From Gammaproteobacteria bacterium (GTDB lineage Bacteria > Pseudomonadota > Gammaproteobacteria > Granulosicoccales > Granulosicoccaceae), in assembly GCA_002746645.1 (NCBI GenBank), contig PDPU01000007.1:1-33548 (forward strand): 33,548 nucleotides of DNA. Direction: 5' to 3'. How positions within the stretch are numbered: position 1 is the stretch's first letter; each line of letters opens with the position of its first letter. The position numbers were made by a program, and so were the translations under genes. Positions 26,046 to 33,548 of this stretch are shown here, in pieces. The notes beneath the pieces are model-generated. The model had not been told where the DNA came from and did not search any database. It was given only the letters and a program-made list of their open reading frames with translations.

Positions 26046-28160
26046 ATGACGATGTTGATGAGCAGGCAGGCCGGGTTCGGCCTTGTCGGAAGCGTGGCTG
26101 TGGGCTTGTTGCTGGCGTGTGCAATGCCCGGCGGTCAGGCGCGTGCCGACGAGGAAGACACGGCGGCGGCCGGAGTTTACGCGCAGGAGCGGGCGCGTTT
26201 CGACGAAGCGCTCGAGGCGCTGGCTGCGGATGATCTGGAGCGCTTCGAGACGTTGCGTGCCTCGCTTGCAGGCTACCCACTCGCGGACTACCTCTGGTTT
26301 CGTGAACTCGATCACGAATGGCGTCGTCGTCCGCCCGAGAAAGCCGATATCGGAGAACTCAATCGTTTCGAGCGCGAAACGGGCCATGAGTCGATGACAA
26401 GGCGCCTTACGCAGCTCATGCAGCGGCGCCTCGCCGAAGAGGAAAACTGGCCGCTGTTTCTTGGCGTGAGCAAATCGGCGCTGGCCTCGGAGATGCCCTG
26501 TTCGCAGCTGCGCGCGCGTTTCGAACTCGGCAGGGTCAAGGGCTTCGACGACGCAGTACTCATCGACCTCTGGACAGCACCCGAAAAGCCGCACGAGCGC
26601 TGTTCCGGAGTGATCGACGGCATCGAGGCAGCCCATGCGCCACCGCTGACCGCGATCTGGGAACGCATCTATCAGGCCATGGAAGCCAACCGGCCCGAGC
26701 GCGCGGAATCGGTGCTGCACTACCTCGGCAGCCATGACCGCAGGCTGATCAAGGCCTGGATGGCCGCGACAGACGATCCGCCGGCCTTTCTCCTCGGTGG
26801 CGCACTCGATGAAGACACCCCTCTGAATCGGCGGATTCTTGCCGACGTGGTGCTTGAATGGTCACGCCAGGACACTCTCGCCGCGATGGACTACTGGCAG
26901 AACTACCGCTCCAACTACCGCTTCTTCGATGATCGCTACTACGACACGCAGCGGGCGCTCGCGCTGCGGGCGGCGTGGCGGCGCATGCCCGAAGCGAGCG
27001 CCTGGCTGGCCGAAATCGAACCGCGTGAGGACGATCTCGAACTCATGGAATGGCGCATTCGTGCTGCGCTCCTTGCCGGCAACTGGAGCGCGGCCGTGCG
27101 CGGTATCCATCAGCTGCCGCTCGAGGAACGCCGCGAGGATCACTGGGCTTACTGGGAGGCGCGGGCGCTCGAGGTCGCAGGTCAGCATTCCGCGGCGAAC
27201 GAGATCTATGCCGAGCTTGCCGAACTGCAGAGCTATCATGGTTTTCTCGCTGCCGAGCACATCGGTCGCCCGCATGCGATCCGCAACGAGTTGCCTGCGG
27301 TATCGCCCGGGGTACAGGCGGCGGTCGGCAGCGACAAGGCACTGCTGCGGGCGCGCGAGTTTCACTACGTGGGTCTGCCCGAAGAAAGCCGACGCGAATG
27401 GAACAACTGGGTGCTGGACGAGGTCGACGAACGTTCACGTCTCGAGGCGGCAGCACCCCCCGAAGAGCTTTCGGGTATCTGGGTGAAACGCATGTCGACC
27501 GAGCCCATGGATGTCCACTCGGAACGCCTGGCCGCTGCGGCCCTCGTTGCCGACGAATGGGGTCTGCACGATCGCGCGATCTATGCCGCGGGCAAGGCCG
27601 GCGACGGGGCACGCCGTGCGATCGCCATTCGCTTTCCGCTGCTGCATCGCTCGGAAGTCGCCAATGCCGCCTTCGAGGCGGGTATCGATCCGGCCTGGGT
27701 GTTCGCCGTGATGCGCCGCGAGAGTGCCTTCACCCCTGACGTCCACTCGCATGCCGGTGCCGTCGGGCTCATGCAACTCATGCCGCGCACCGCTCACTAC
27801 GTCGCCGAACTGCACGGTGACGACAACTGGCAGGGCGATCTCACCGACCCTGCCACCAACATCGGCCTCGGCAGCGGCTACCTGCGTCACGTCATGGACC
27901 GCTTCGACAACCATCAGGTGCTTGCCACGGCGAGCTACAACGCGGGGCCACATCGTGCCGACGCCTGGCTGCAGCCCGAACCCGTCGAAGCCGATGTCTG
28001 GATCGACACGATTCCCTTTGACGAAACCCGCAACTACGTGCGTGCGGTGCTGGCCTATGCCGCGATCTACGAGCAGCAGCTGACGGGGAAATCGACCCCG
28101 ATACGGAACAAGCTGCAGCCCATTCCCGCTGCCGAAACCGAGGAGAAAGAGGCCTCATGA
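26046..28160 (+). CDS. slt: Soluble lytic murein transglycosylase Slt
   Basis: Slt cleaves peptidoglycan glycan strands to 1,6-anhydromuropeptides in the periplasm. The 704-residue protein has a signal sequence (GFGLVGSVAVGLLLACAMPG) with either a lipobox (LLAC) or cleavage after ARA. A long alpha-helical U-domain follows, with paired helices (DYWQNYRSNYRFFDDRYY, AYWEARALEVAGQHSAANEIY). The C-terminal SLT domain has the catalytic Glu in MRRESAFTPDVHSHAGAVGL, then MQLMPRTA, DPATNIGLGSGYLR and ATASYNAGPHR. The ATG at 26046 has GGGGTGAG about 8 bp upstream. It ends with ATGA overlapping bolA. Confidence 0.94.
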   Translation: MTMLMSRQAGFGLVGSVAVGLLLACAMPGGQARADEEDTAAAGVYAQERARFDEALEALAADDLERFETLRASLAGYPLADYLWFRELDHEWRRRPPEKADIGELNRFERETGHESMTRRLTQLMQRRLAEEENWPLFLGVSKSALASEMPCSQLRARFELGRVKGFDDAVLIDLWTAPEKPHERCSGVIDGIEAAHAPPLTAIWERIYQAMEANRPERAESVLHYLGSHDRRLIKAWMAATDDPPAFLLGGALDEDTPLNRRILADVVLEWSRQDTLAAMDYWQNYRSNYRFFDDRYYDTQRALALRAAWRRMPEASAWLAEIEPREDDLELMEWRIRAALLAGNWSAAVRGIHQLPLEERREDHWAYWEARALEVAGQHSAANEIYAELAELQSYHGFLAAEHIGRPHAIRNELPAVSPGVQAAVGSDKALLRAREFHYVGLPEESRREWNNWVLDEVDERSRLEAAAPPEELSGIWVKRMSTEPMDVHSERLAAAALVADEWGLHDRAIYAAGKAGDGARRAIAIRFPLLHRSEVANAAFEAGIDPAWVFAVMRRESAFTPDVHSHAGAVGLMQLMPRTAHYVAELHGDDNWQGDLTDPATNIGLGSGYLRHVMDRFDNHQVLATASYNAGPHRADAWLQPEPVEADVWIDTIPFDETRNYVRAVLAYAAIYEQQLTGKSTPIRNKLQPIPAAETEEKEAS

Positions 28161-28474
28161 GTATTGCCGACCAGATCAACGACATCCTCGTCGATGCGCT
28201 CGCACCCGTCGAATTGCGGATCGACAACGAAAGCAACCGGCACAAGGTACCGCCGGGTTCCGAGAGCCACTTCAAGGTGGTGGTGGTCAGCGAGGCCTTT
28301 GCAGGCGAGACACTGCTTCAGCGGCACCGGCGCGTGAACGGTTTGCTGGCCGAGTTGCTGTCGGGCCCGATTCATGCCCTCGGCCTGCACACGCACACGC
28401 CCGAGGAGTGGGCCGCACGAGGCGGGCAGGTACCGGCCTCGCCGCCCTGTCGGGGCGGCTCGAAGGTCGGTTAG
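28157..28474 (+). CDS. BolA family protein
   Basis: A 105-residue BolA-like protein; the family works with monothiol glutaredoxins in Fe-S handling and affects cell shape and stress responses. Seen: the class fold with LAPVELRIDNESNRH, the conserved ESHFKVVVVSEAFAG and LLQRHRRVNGLLAELLSG, then HALGLHTHTPEEW. The ATG at 28157 overlaps the slt stop. A Gly/Pro-rich tail (PPCRGGSKVG) follows the domain. A strong terminator lies 44 bp beyond the stop. Confidence 0.93.
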   Translation: MSIADQINDILVDALAPVELRIDNESNRHKVPPGSESHFKVVVVSEAFAGETLLQRHRRVNGLLAELLSGPIHALGLHTHTPEEWAARGGQVPASPPCRGGSKVG

Positions 28475-28511
28475 TGCCCGCTGGCGGTCGATACAATATT
28501 TCGCCAACAAC

Positions 28512-28539
28512 AAAAAAGCCCCTCCGAAGAGGGGCTTTT
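28512..28539. terminator. Bidirectional rho-independent terminator
   Basis: AAAAAA, then GCCCCTC (28518-28524), loop CGAA, GAGGGGC (28529-28535) and TTTT. The stem is perfect, with T runs on both strands. It can end slt-bolA transcripts rightward and the porin transcript leftward. Confidence 0.92.
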
Positions 28540-28572
28540 CCGTGAGGTACGACTCTGATCGATCAGGCGAAA

Positions 28573-29523
28573 TCAGAAGCCCTTGGCGAGCTTGAGGCGC
28601 CAGGCTGTCTCATCTGCATCGTCGTTGTTTTCGATTCGCGTGCTGACTTCCATGTTGCCGCCAAGGTCATAGGCGAGGTCGAGTCGAATGATGTCGTTGT
28701 CGGCGTCCCATTCCTGTCCTGCCGCACCAGCAGCAGTAACGAAACCGTCTTCACCTTCGTTGTGCGCATAGGTGATCGTGCCGCTGAAATCGCCGATGCC
28801 ATAACCTGCCTGCACGGCAAAACCTTCACCAGTGTCATCGATGTCATCGATTTCACGCGTGTAGTAGTGAGCGGCAAGGTCGAAACCGGCAATGCCGTAG
28901 CTGGCACCGACCGCGAGGGTCTGATAGTCGCGATCAATGGCAGAGTTTGCGAGTTCACGGGTTTCGTAACCGATACCGAAGCCGAAGCCGGCCATGTTGA
29001 ACTTCGCACCAACGCCCAATTGACCCCGATTGTTGTCCGGCGAGAAGTTGGCGAGGAGGCCGATCGGACCGAAAGTGCCTTCGTAGCTCATGCCACCATT
29101 GACTTCGTCGCCGATGTCGTAGATGTCGTTGGCAAGCTGCCCGTATTCCACGGCGAGCGGGACTTCACCGAAGCGAAGGTCACCGAAGCCACCCTTGATG
29201 CCGACGTATACTTCATCGGCGTAGTTGCGACCCTTGGTGGAATCGTCAGAATCCGGGGGGTTCGTTTCGCTGTTCGAGAGAGAATTGATATCCCAACGCA
29301 GGTTGCCGTAACCGGTCAGGCCACTGTTGAGCGTATGCGAGGCGTTGATGCCGAAGCGAACGTCGTCGGCAGTGATGGTGGGATCGGCTTCGTCGCCATC
29401 GGCGTCGGATCCTTCGAGCATGATCTGAACATCGCCCGAAAGGACAGTGTCGGCGGAAGCAATCATCGGCGCGGCAGCAAGACCTGCGACGGCTACTGCT
29501 ACGGCTGTCTTTGTGAATTTCAT
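28573..29523 (-). CDS. Outer membrane porin (Gram-negative porin family)
   Basis: A general-porin-type beta-barrel of 316 residues. The signal peptide is MKFTKTAVAVAVAGLAAAP with cleavage after IASA. The mature protein starts DTVLSGDVQI, has alternating barrel strands (GLTGYGNLRWDI, EVYVGIKGGFGDLRFGE, FGFGIGYETREL, FAVQAGYGIGDFSGTITYAH) and ends in Phe (LKLAKGF), the usual BAM signal. It is very acidic (DGDEAD, DDIDDTGE), fitting a saline habitat. GGAGA lies 8-9 bp before the ATG at 29523. Monocistronic between a strong terminator and a long regulated upstream region. Confidence 0.92.
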   Translation of the reverse strand: MKFTKTAVAVAVAGLAAAPMIASADTVLSGDVQIMLEGSDADGDEADPTITADDVRFGINASHTLNSGLTGYGNLRWDINSLSNSETNPPDSDDSTKGRNYADEVYVGIKGGFGDLRFGEVPLAVEYGQLANDIYDIGDEVNGGMSYEGTFGPIGLLANFSPDNNRGQLGVGAKFNMAGFGFGIGYETRELANSAIDRDYQTLAVGASYGIAGFDLAAHYYTREIDDIDDTGEGFAVQAGYGIGDFSGTITYAHNEGEDGFVTAAGAAGQEWDADNDIIRLDLAYDLGGNMEVSTRIENNDDADETAWRLKLAKGF

Positions 29524-29589
29524 GTGTGTTTCTCCAATCAGATATCTGCTGTTGTAAACAGTTCTTGCATGTTGTGACCTGGCGCAACA

Positions 29590-29618
29590 ACTCTAGTCAG
29601 CGTGTCTGAAAATTGCAA
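29590..29618 (-). promoter_or_regulatory. Candidate porin promoter
   Basis: On the minus strand a -35 TTGCAA (29618-29613) and a -10 TAGAGT (29595-29590) are 17 bp apart. This gives an mRNA leader of about 60 nt before the porin start. Confidence 0.5.
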
Positions 29619-29683
29619 CAACCAGCTACGTTGAAGCAACTCGATGGCAATAATAGCGTTTTTGATGTGTTGCGTGGTTTTTT

Positions 29684-29702
29684 TGCAACAGCGCTTGTTG
29701 CA
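29684..29702. promoter_or_regulatory. Perfect inverted repeat upstream of the porin promoter
   Basis: TGCAACA (29684-29690) and TGTTGCA (29696-29702) flank GCGCT. The half-site (T)TGCAACA recurs nearby in both orientations (29583-29589, 29613-29620, 29668-29673), so this looks like an operator array for one regulator. Confidence 0.45.
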
Positions 29703-29966
29703 GAAACCCCTTGTCTGAGCTGTGAGCGGCTTGGGCCATGACAGCTGAGGTGGTCGTGATAAAGGAAAAAAGCGTTGATTTTCAGTGTATTACGATGGCG
29801 CTCTGTGGTGGTGCGTCATCGATCTGGCAGCCATGTGTACTCTTGGGGCCAGATATCCTGAAAAGATGGTGCCAGAGGCGCGGTCCCTGCGCCTGCCGGT
29901 GATGCGGTGTGTAGCCGGCGAGGCCACACTCGGTGCTGAACGCGCGCTCGGGCAGCGCAGCCCTGT
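29703..29966. other. Intergenic region between the porin promoter and minE
   Basis: 264 bp with no convincing gene. A GC-rich hairpin (AGGCGC/GCGCCT, 29876-29894, 7-nt loop) lies 73 bp past the minE stop and could mark the end of the min transcript, but it has no T run. Open frames here are antisense extensions of minE and show no protein features. Confidence 0.4.
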
Positions 29967-30299
29967 TCAGACCATGCTCTGGCGCCGGCGCTCGGCGGCG
30001 CGGCGACGCGCCTCGGCCGAGGGTTGTCCCTGCTGGCGTGGTTCGTTGTCTTCCTCGGGCAGGGTGATGTTGAGTTCGAGGACGTCGCAGTCGTCCTGGG
30101 AATCCACCTGCACCGAGAGCGCATCGTCACTGACCGAGACGTACTTCTTGATGACGTCGAGGATGTCCTTGCGGAGCATCGGCAGATAGTCCGGGCCGTT
30201 GCGGCCGGAGCGTTCGTGGGCGATCAGTACCTGCAGGCGGTCCTTGGCGACCTTGGCCGAAGTCTCGTTGCCCGGGCGAAAGAAATTGAATATTCCCAT
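29967..30299 (-). CDS. minE: Cell division topological specificity factor MinE
   Basis: MinE stimulates MinD ATPase at the membrane and drives the pole-to-pole oscillation. The 110-residue protein has the membrane-targeting start MGIFNFFRPG, the MinD-binding helix AKDRLQVLIAHERSGR, DYLPMLRKDILDVIKKYV and the strand VLELNITLPE. A basic Glu/Arg-rich tail (EARRRAAERRRQSMV) extends beyond the usual 85-90 residues. It follows minD by 7 bp. Confidence 0.95.
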   Translation of the reverse strand: MGIFNFFRPGNETSAKVAKDRLQVLIAHERSGRNGPDYLPMLRKDILDVIKKYVSVSDDALSVQVDSQDDCDVLELNITLPEEDNEPRQQGQPSAEARRRAAERRRQSMV

Positions 30300-30306
30300 T
30301 GGCGTC

Positions 30307-31116
30307 TTACCCGAACAGTCGCGACAGGAAGCCCTTCTTCTGGACCTCCATGAAGCGGTGTGGTCTGGATTCGCCCAGCAGGCGATCGATGGCATCGGAG
30401 TAGGCCTGACCGGCTTCGCTGTCTTCGTCGAGGATGACGGGTCGGCCGGCGTTCGATGAGTCGAGCACGCTCGAAGACTCCGGGATGATGCCCAGCAGCG
30501 GTATGGCGAGGAGATCGACGATGTCGTCGACGCTGAGCATCTGACCTTCCTTCACGCGCCCGGGGTTGTAGCGGGTGATCAGGAGGTGCTCCTTCACGGG
30601 TTCCTCGTTCATCTTGGCGCGCTTCGACTCGCTCTGCAGGATGCCGAGGATGCGATCGGAGTCGCGCACCGACGACACCTCGGGATTGGTCGTGACGATG
30701 GCTTCGTCGGCGAAGTACAGTGCCATCTTCGCGCCCTTCTCGATGCCGGCCGGTGAATCGCAGACGATGTAGTCGAACTCGCTCTTCCTGAGCTTGTGCA
30801 TGACGCGCGCGATGCCCTCGATGGTGAGAGCGTCCTTGTCGCGTGTCTGCGAGGCCGGCAGGATGTAGAGGTTGTCGAGCCGCTTGTCGCGAATGAGGGT
30901 CTGGTGCAGGCTCGATTCCTGGTTGACGAGGTTGACGAGGTCGTAAACCACACGACGCTCGCATCCCATGATCAGGTCGAGGTTTCTGAGGCCGACATCG
31001 AAGTCGATGACGACGGTCTTGTAGCCTCGTCTGGCGAGGCCCGTTGCAATGGAGGCACTGGTCGTTGTCTTGCCGACGCCACCTTTTCCCGATGTAACGA
31101 CGATTGTCTTGGTCAA
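30307..31116 (-). CDS. minD: Septum site-determining ATPase MinD
   Basis: MinD is the membrane-binding ATPase that recruits MinC. The 269-residue protein has the deviant Walker A GKGGVGKTT, the switch residues IDFDVGLRNLDLIMG, CDSPAGIEKGA (Walker B), TTNPEVSSVRDSDR and the C-terminal amphipathic membrane helix KKGFLSRLFG. The conserved N-terminus TKTIVVTSGKGG follows a TTG codon at 31116, preceded by GGGAGTGAG at good spacing, so TTG is the start. Everything needed for ATPase and membrane binding is present, in contrast to MinC. Confidence 0.96.
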   Translation of the reverse strand: MTKTIVVTSGKGGVGKTTTSASIATGLARRGYKTVVIDFDVGLRNLDLIMGCERRVVYDLVNLVNQESSLHQTLIRDKRLDNLYILPASQTRDKDALTIEGIARVMHKLRKSEFDYIVCDSPAGIEKGAKMALYFADEAIVTTNPEVSSVRDSDRILGILQSESKRAKMNEEPVKEHLLITRYNPGRVKEGQMLSVDDIVDLLAIPLLGIIPESSSVLDSSNAGRPVILDEDSEAGQAYSDAIDRLLGESRPHRFMEVQKKGFLSRLFG

Positions 31117-31201
31117 GCTCTCACTCCCGAAAAAACTCTGTTGCAGCTCTTGTTGTCGAGCTGTCTCACAGCGGATTTGATTCCCGGCGCGATGCCGAGA
31201 A

Positions 31202-31909
31202 CTACAACGGCTCCATGTGAAGCCTGTCGTTGTCCAGCCAGATCTGCGCCGGCTTGCCGCGAAGCTCTTCCGGAATGGTCTCGAGCATGCGGTAGTTGCC
31301 TGCCACCGAGACGAGTTCCGCCTCCAGCGACTGGCAGAAGATGCGCGTCTGGGTGTTGCCCGAGACGCCACAGAGGGCCCGCCCGCGAAGCGGACCGTAG
31401 ATATGTATGTTGTTGTCGGCGATGACCCTCCTTACCGGTTTGTTGATCAGTGTGGGCGACTTGACCACGTATTCGATTTCACGCGAGGCCATCGACACGA
31501 GTTCGGGTTTCGAGGCGCCGGTATCGGTCGCTGGCTTCGCATTTTCGGCGGGCTTGCCGGCATCGACCCCGACCTCGCGGGATGCGTTGCTGCGGCTGGC
31601 GCCACCGTCGACCAATGGTATCGCGATTGAGCGGGCCAACGGTGAAGTTTTGTTGCTCACGCTGGCGACGATGGGTTGCAGTGCGTGTGAGCGGATGCAG
31701 TCGATCAGCGCCTTGCCGTCGATGCTTTCCTCGTTCTCTTCGAGTACGGCGAGGTCGATGACTACCGGGGTGTCCTTGAAGAAGGCGGGTGCCTGCTGCA
31801 CCTTGTCGGCGAGCGCTGCGTTGATCGTGGCGATGTCGGCAGTGTGCAGCTTCAACGACATGAAGGTGTACATGCTGCCCTTGATTTCGACGCCTTTGGT
31901 GTGGGACAA
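31202..31909 (-). CDS. minC: Septum site-determining protein MinC lacking the RSGQ segment
   Basis: MinC blocks FtsZ polymerisation away from midcell. The 235-residue protein has the N-terminal FtsZ-inhibiting domain (GVEIKGSMYTFMSLKLH, VQQAPAFFKDTPVVIDL), a long Ala/Ser/Lys linker and the C-terminal beta-helix (IADNNIHIYGPLRGRALCG, TRIFCQSLEAELVSVAGNY, KPAQIWL). Between KPVR and VIADNNIHIYG about 22 residues are missing in frame. In homologues this is the RSGQ...DLIV...GAE stretch, which holds the MinD-contact motif and one beta-helix turn. The start is a TTG at 31909 with GGGAGT upstream, aligned with the usual MSxT start. Heads minC-minD-minE. Confidence 0.9.
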   Translation of the reverse strand: MSHTKGVEIKGSMYTFMSLKLHTADIATINAALADKVQQAPAFFKDTPVVIDLAVLEENEESIDGKALIDCIRSHALQPIVASVSNKTSPLARSIAIPLVDGGASRSNASREVGVDAGKPAENAKPATDTGASKPELVSMASREIEYVVKSPTLINKPVRRVIADNNIHIYGPLRGRALCGVSGNTQTRIFCQSLEAELVSVAGNYRMLETIPEELRGKPAQIWLDNDRLHMEPL

Positions 31910-31958
31910 GATGCCGGCTACTCCCGATGTCTGGATGCTGTGCGTGACTGGTTCGATG

Positions 31959-31964
31959 ATTCTA
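31959..31964 (-). promoter_or_regulatory. Candidate -10 box of the min operon
   Basis: TAGAAT on the minus strand, five of six consensus bases, 50 bp before the minC start. The region where its -35 would lie is a 24-bp tandem duplication with no good match. Confidence 0.4.
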
Positions 31965-33548
31965 ATCGAAACCGTGTCTCAGGCGCTCATCGAAACGGCG
32001 TCTCAGGCGCTCAGCACGACGTCCGGGAAATTCGTTGCCGCCATCGGCTCGCACACGTGGTACCCCTGCGCCCGGTGGCAGCCGAGGTTCCTGACGATCT
32101 CGAGTTGCTCGGCGTTCTCGATGCCTTCGGCGACGACGGTGGCGCCGATGCTGCTGGCGATGCTGACCACGGCGGCGACGATGTCCTGACTGCGGTGGTC
32201 GCTGGCGATGTCGTCGATGAAGGCGCGATCGATCTTGACTTCGCTGATCGGGAAGTCGCGGAGTTCGAGCAGTTTCGAGACAGAGGCGTCTGGGGTCGAA
32301 CTGCCGGGCGTCGCAGACCGCGAGGATGTCGTCGACGATGCGACCATTGTCGAATTGCTTTCTGGAGATGTTCACCGACAGGATCAGGGGCTCCATGCCA
32401 TAGGCTTCGAGACGTTGGTAGTCCGCGATCGCGGTTTCGAGCACCCAGGCGCCGAGACGGCGGATGATGCCGGAGTGCTCGGCCACCGGAATGAACTCGG
32501 CAGGCGAGACACGACCGAGCTGGCGGCTGTTCCAGCGGAGCAGCGCCTCCATGCCGCAGGTCAGGCCGTGTTCGAGTTCGATCTGCGGCTGGTAGTGCAG
32601 CAGGAGTTCCTTGCGCTCGATGGCGTTCTGCAGCCCTACCTCGAGTCGGTGCTGGTGTCTGGCACGCTGTTGATGGTCGGAATTGAACACCATGAGCTTG
32701 TTGTTGCCGAGGCGCTTGGCCTGCGAGCAGGCACTGTCGGCCGAGGTCAGGAGTTCGGTCACGGTGCTGCCGTGCTCGGGGCCGTAGGCCACACCGGCGC
32801 TCGCGCGCACCGGCAGCGCCGCATCGGATACCTTGAGACCGCGGCTGAGCGAAGCCAGGAACCGGTCGGTACGCGCTTCGATGTCGTCGCGGTCACAGTT
32901 GCCGTCGACCATGATCGCGAACTCGTCGCCGCCGGTGCGCGCGCAGAGGGCATGGTCGGGCATGAAGTGTCGGAGCGAGGCGGCGGTTGCCTTCAGGAGT
33001 TCGTCCCCCGCACTGCGACCGAAGGTTTCGTTGATCTGCCGAAAGCTTCTGAGTTCGACGATCAGCAGGGTAAGGTCGAGCGGGGTCCTGCGGCAGCGCT
33101 CGGTGATCATGGCCACGAGGTGGGCACGGCTTGCCAGCCCCGTCAGGGGATCCTTGCGGCGTTGCGTGCGCGTGGTGAAAGGGGCGTGATAGACCGATAC
33201 GGCGCGCCCGCCGGCATCGATGGGGCGTTCCTTGATCAGTACCGGCCGTTCGCCATGCCCCGGCAGTTCGAAGGACAGGGTGGCATCGGGGTCGGTGGCA
33301 TTGGCGATGGCGCGCTCGCGGGCGCGGGTGACCGCCTCGTCGTCGCAGGAGAGGCGTGCGTAGAGTTCGTCGGGGGTGGCGTCATTGAGCGCAACCCGGG
33401 CGTCGGTGCCGCCATTGGCACCGCCACAGAGGAAGCGTGCCAGCTTCCCGTTGCTTGCCGTCAGCCGCCCCTTGGCGTTGAACAGTGCCACGGCATCGGG
33501 CATTGCCTCGAGCTGTTCCTGCAGACGCCGTCCGAGACGCCATTCGGT
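31962..33548 (-). CDS. GGDEF-EAL (cyclic di-GMP) protein, 5'-truncated and frameshifted
   Basis: The gene enters from the right edge. A PAS-like segment (LEAMPDAVALFNAKGRLTA) leads to a GGDEF domain (DPLTGLASRAHLV, RTGGDEFAIMV) with an intact signature but no RxxD inhibitory site. The EAL domain follows: LLHYQPQIELEHG, GMEALLRW, SPAEFIPVAEHSG and LSVNISRKQFD. After FDPRRLCLE the frame breaks: the next 100 residues are Arg/His-rich nonsense ending at 31962. The true end of the domain continues in another frame to 32003. About 40 residues with the ITE and DDFGTG metal ligands are missing, so phosphodiesterase activity is not expected as read; the cyclase could still work. Confidence 0.85.
   Translation of the reverse strand, partial: TEWRLGRRLQEQLEAMPDAVALFNAKGRLTASNGKLARFLCGGANGGTDARVALNDATPDELYARLSCDDEAVTRARERAIANATDPDATLSFELPGHGERPVLIKERPIDAGGRAVSVYHAPFTTRTQRRKDPLTGLASRAHLVAMITERCRRTPLDLTLLIVELRSFRQINETFGRSAGDELLKATAASLRHFMPDHALCARTGGDEFAIMVDGNCDRDDIEARTDRFLASLSRGLKVSDAALPVRASAGVAYGPEHGSTVTELLTSADSACSQAKRLGNNKLMVFNSDHQQRARHQHRLEVGLQNAIERKELLLHYQPQIELEHGLTCGMEALLRWNSRQLGRVSPAEFIPVAEHSGIIRRLGAWVLETAIADYQRLEAYGMEPLILSVNISRKQFDNGRIVDDILAVCDARQFDPRRLCLETARTPRLPDQRSQDRSRLHRRHRQRPPQSGHRRRRGQHRQQHRRHRRRRRHRERRATRDRQEPRLPPGAGVPRVRADGGNEFPGRRAERLRRRFDERLRHGFD
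31965..32012. repeat. 24-bp tandem duplication between the EAL gene and minC
   Basis: Two units, 31965-31988 and 31989-32012, differ at two bases. The EAL-frame stop (32003-32005) lies in the second unit, and the first unit abuts the minC -10 candidate. Confidence 0.95.
32003..32278 (-). pseudogene. Out-of-frame C-terminal half of the EAL domain
   Basis: In a separate frame this encodes SKLLELRDFPISEVKIDRAF, then DIVAAVVSIASSIGATVVAEGIEN and GCHRAQGYHVCEPM, stopping at 32003. These are the conserved KIDR, VVAEGIE and QGY segments of an EAL domain. It is the continuation of the gene on its right, separated by a non-triplet deletion. Confidence 0.85.

Noticed and set aside
29785..30189. Rightward open frame upstream of and across minE
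   Set aside because: Most of it is antisense to minE, with Arg/Ser-rich sequence and no domain.

Overview
This is a high-GC stretch of gammaproteobacterial chromosome. Three gene neighbourhoods support that placement: rpsP-rimM-trmD-rplS, fau-6S RNA-zapA followed divergently by ygfB-pepP-ubiH, and minCDE. The acidic porin and several acidic protein tails suggest a saline or marine habitat, but I cannot name a genus. I see no prophage, insertion sequence, CRISPR array, tRNA or rRNA.

Layout. The left edge (1-1378) holds the end of a DUF222-type HNH endonuclease gene and a convergent alpha/beta hydrolase. Next comes a translation cluster, rpsP-rimM-trmD-rplS (1592-3552), then htpG, a convergent ycgL, and a rightward run hslR-pcnB-folK with overlapping or touching genes (6057-8509). 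A two-component pair follows (8639-12021): an OmpR-type regulator and a CHASE2 sensor kinase. rpiA and ilvA are divergent (12116-14398). The region 14489-19525 carries fau, 6S RNA, zapA and a ZapB-like coiled-coil gene leftward, and ygfB-pepP-ubiH rightward. A CLC chloride protein overlaps ubiH. Then come a MetY-like sulfhydrylase and a translationally coupled hydrolase (to 23532), leftward adk, a methyltransferase, leftward trhO, slt-bolA, a strong two-way terminator, a leftward porin with a long upstream region, minC-minD-minE (leftward), and a GGDEF-EAL gene running off the right edge.

Most of this is housekeeping. What stands out is a class of sequence lesions and repeats. Four proteins (CHASE2 kinase, MetY, MinC, GGDEF-EAL) each lack one internal block of about 22-40 conserved residues while the flanking domain sequence is intact. 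In MinC the missing block includes the RSGQ motif that contacts MinD; in the kinase it includes the Asp/Gly ATP-binding boxes; in the EAL domain it includes the ITE and DDFGTG metal-binding motifs. Two further genes (pcnB and the hydrolase after metY) switch reading frame by one base beside in-frame tandem repeats.

Short tandem repeats (6, 9, 14, 15, 24 and 26 bp units) are unusually common, especially in C-terminal tails and across stop codons. The pattern fits replication slippage in the living lineage (for example a mismatch-repair defect) or systematic loss in sequencing or assembly. The sequence alone cannot separate these, so all four deletions should be checked against reads. I did not find a convincing new multi-gene system; the lesion and repeat pattern is the most unusual signal here.
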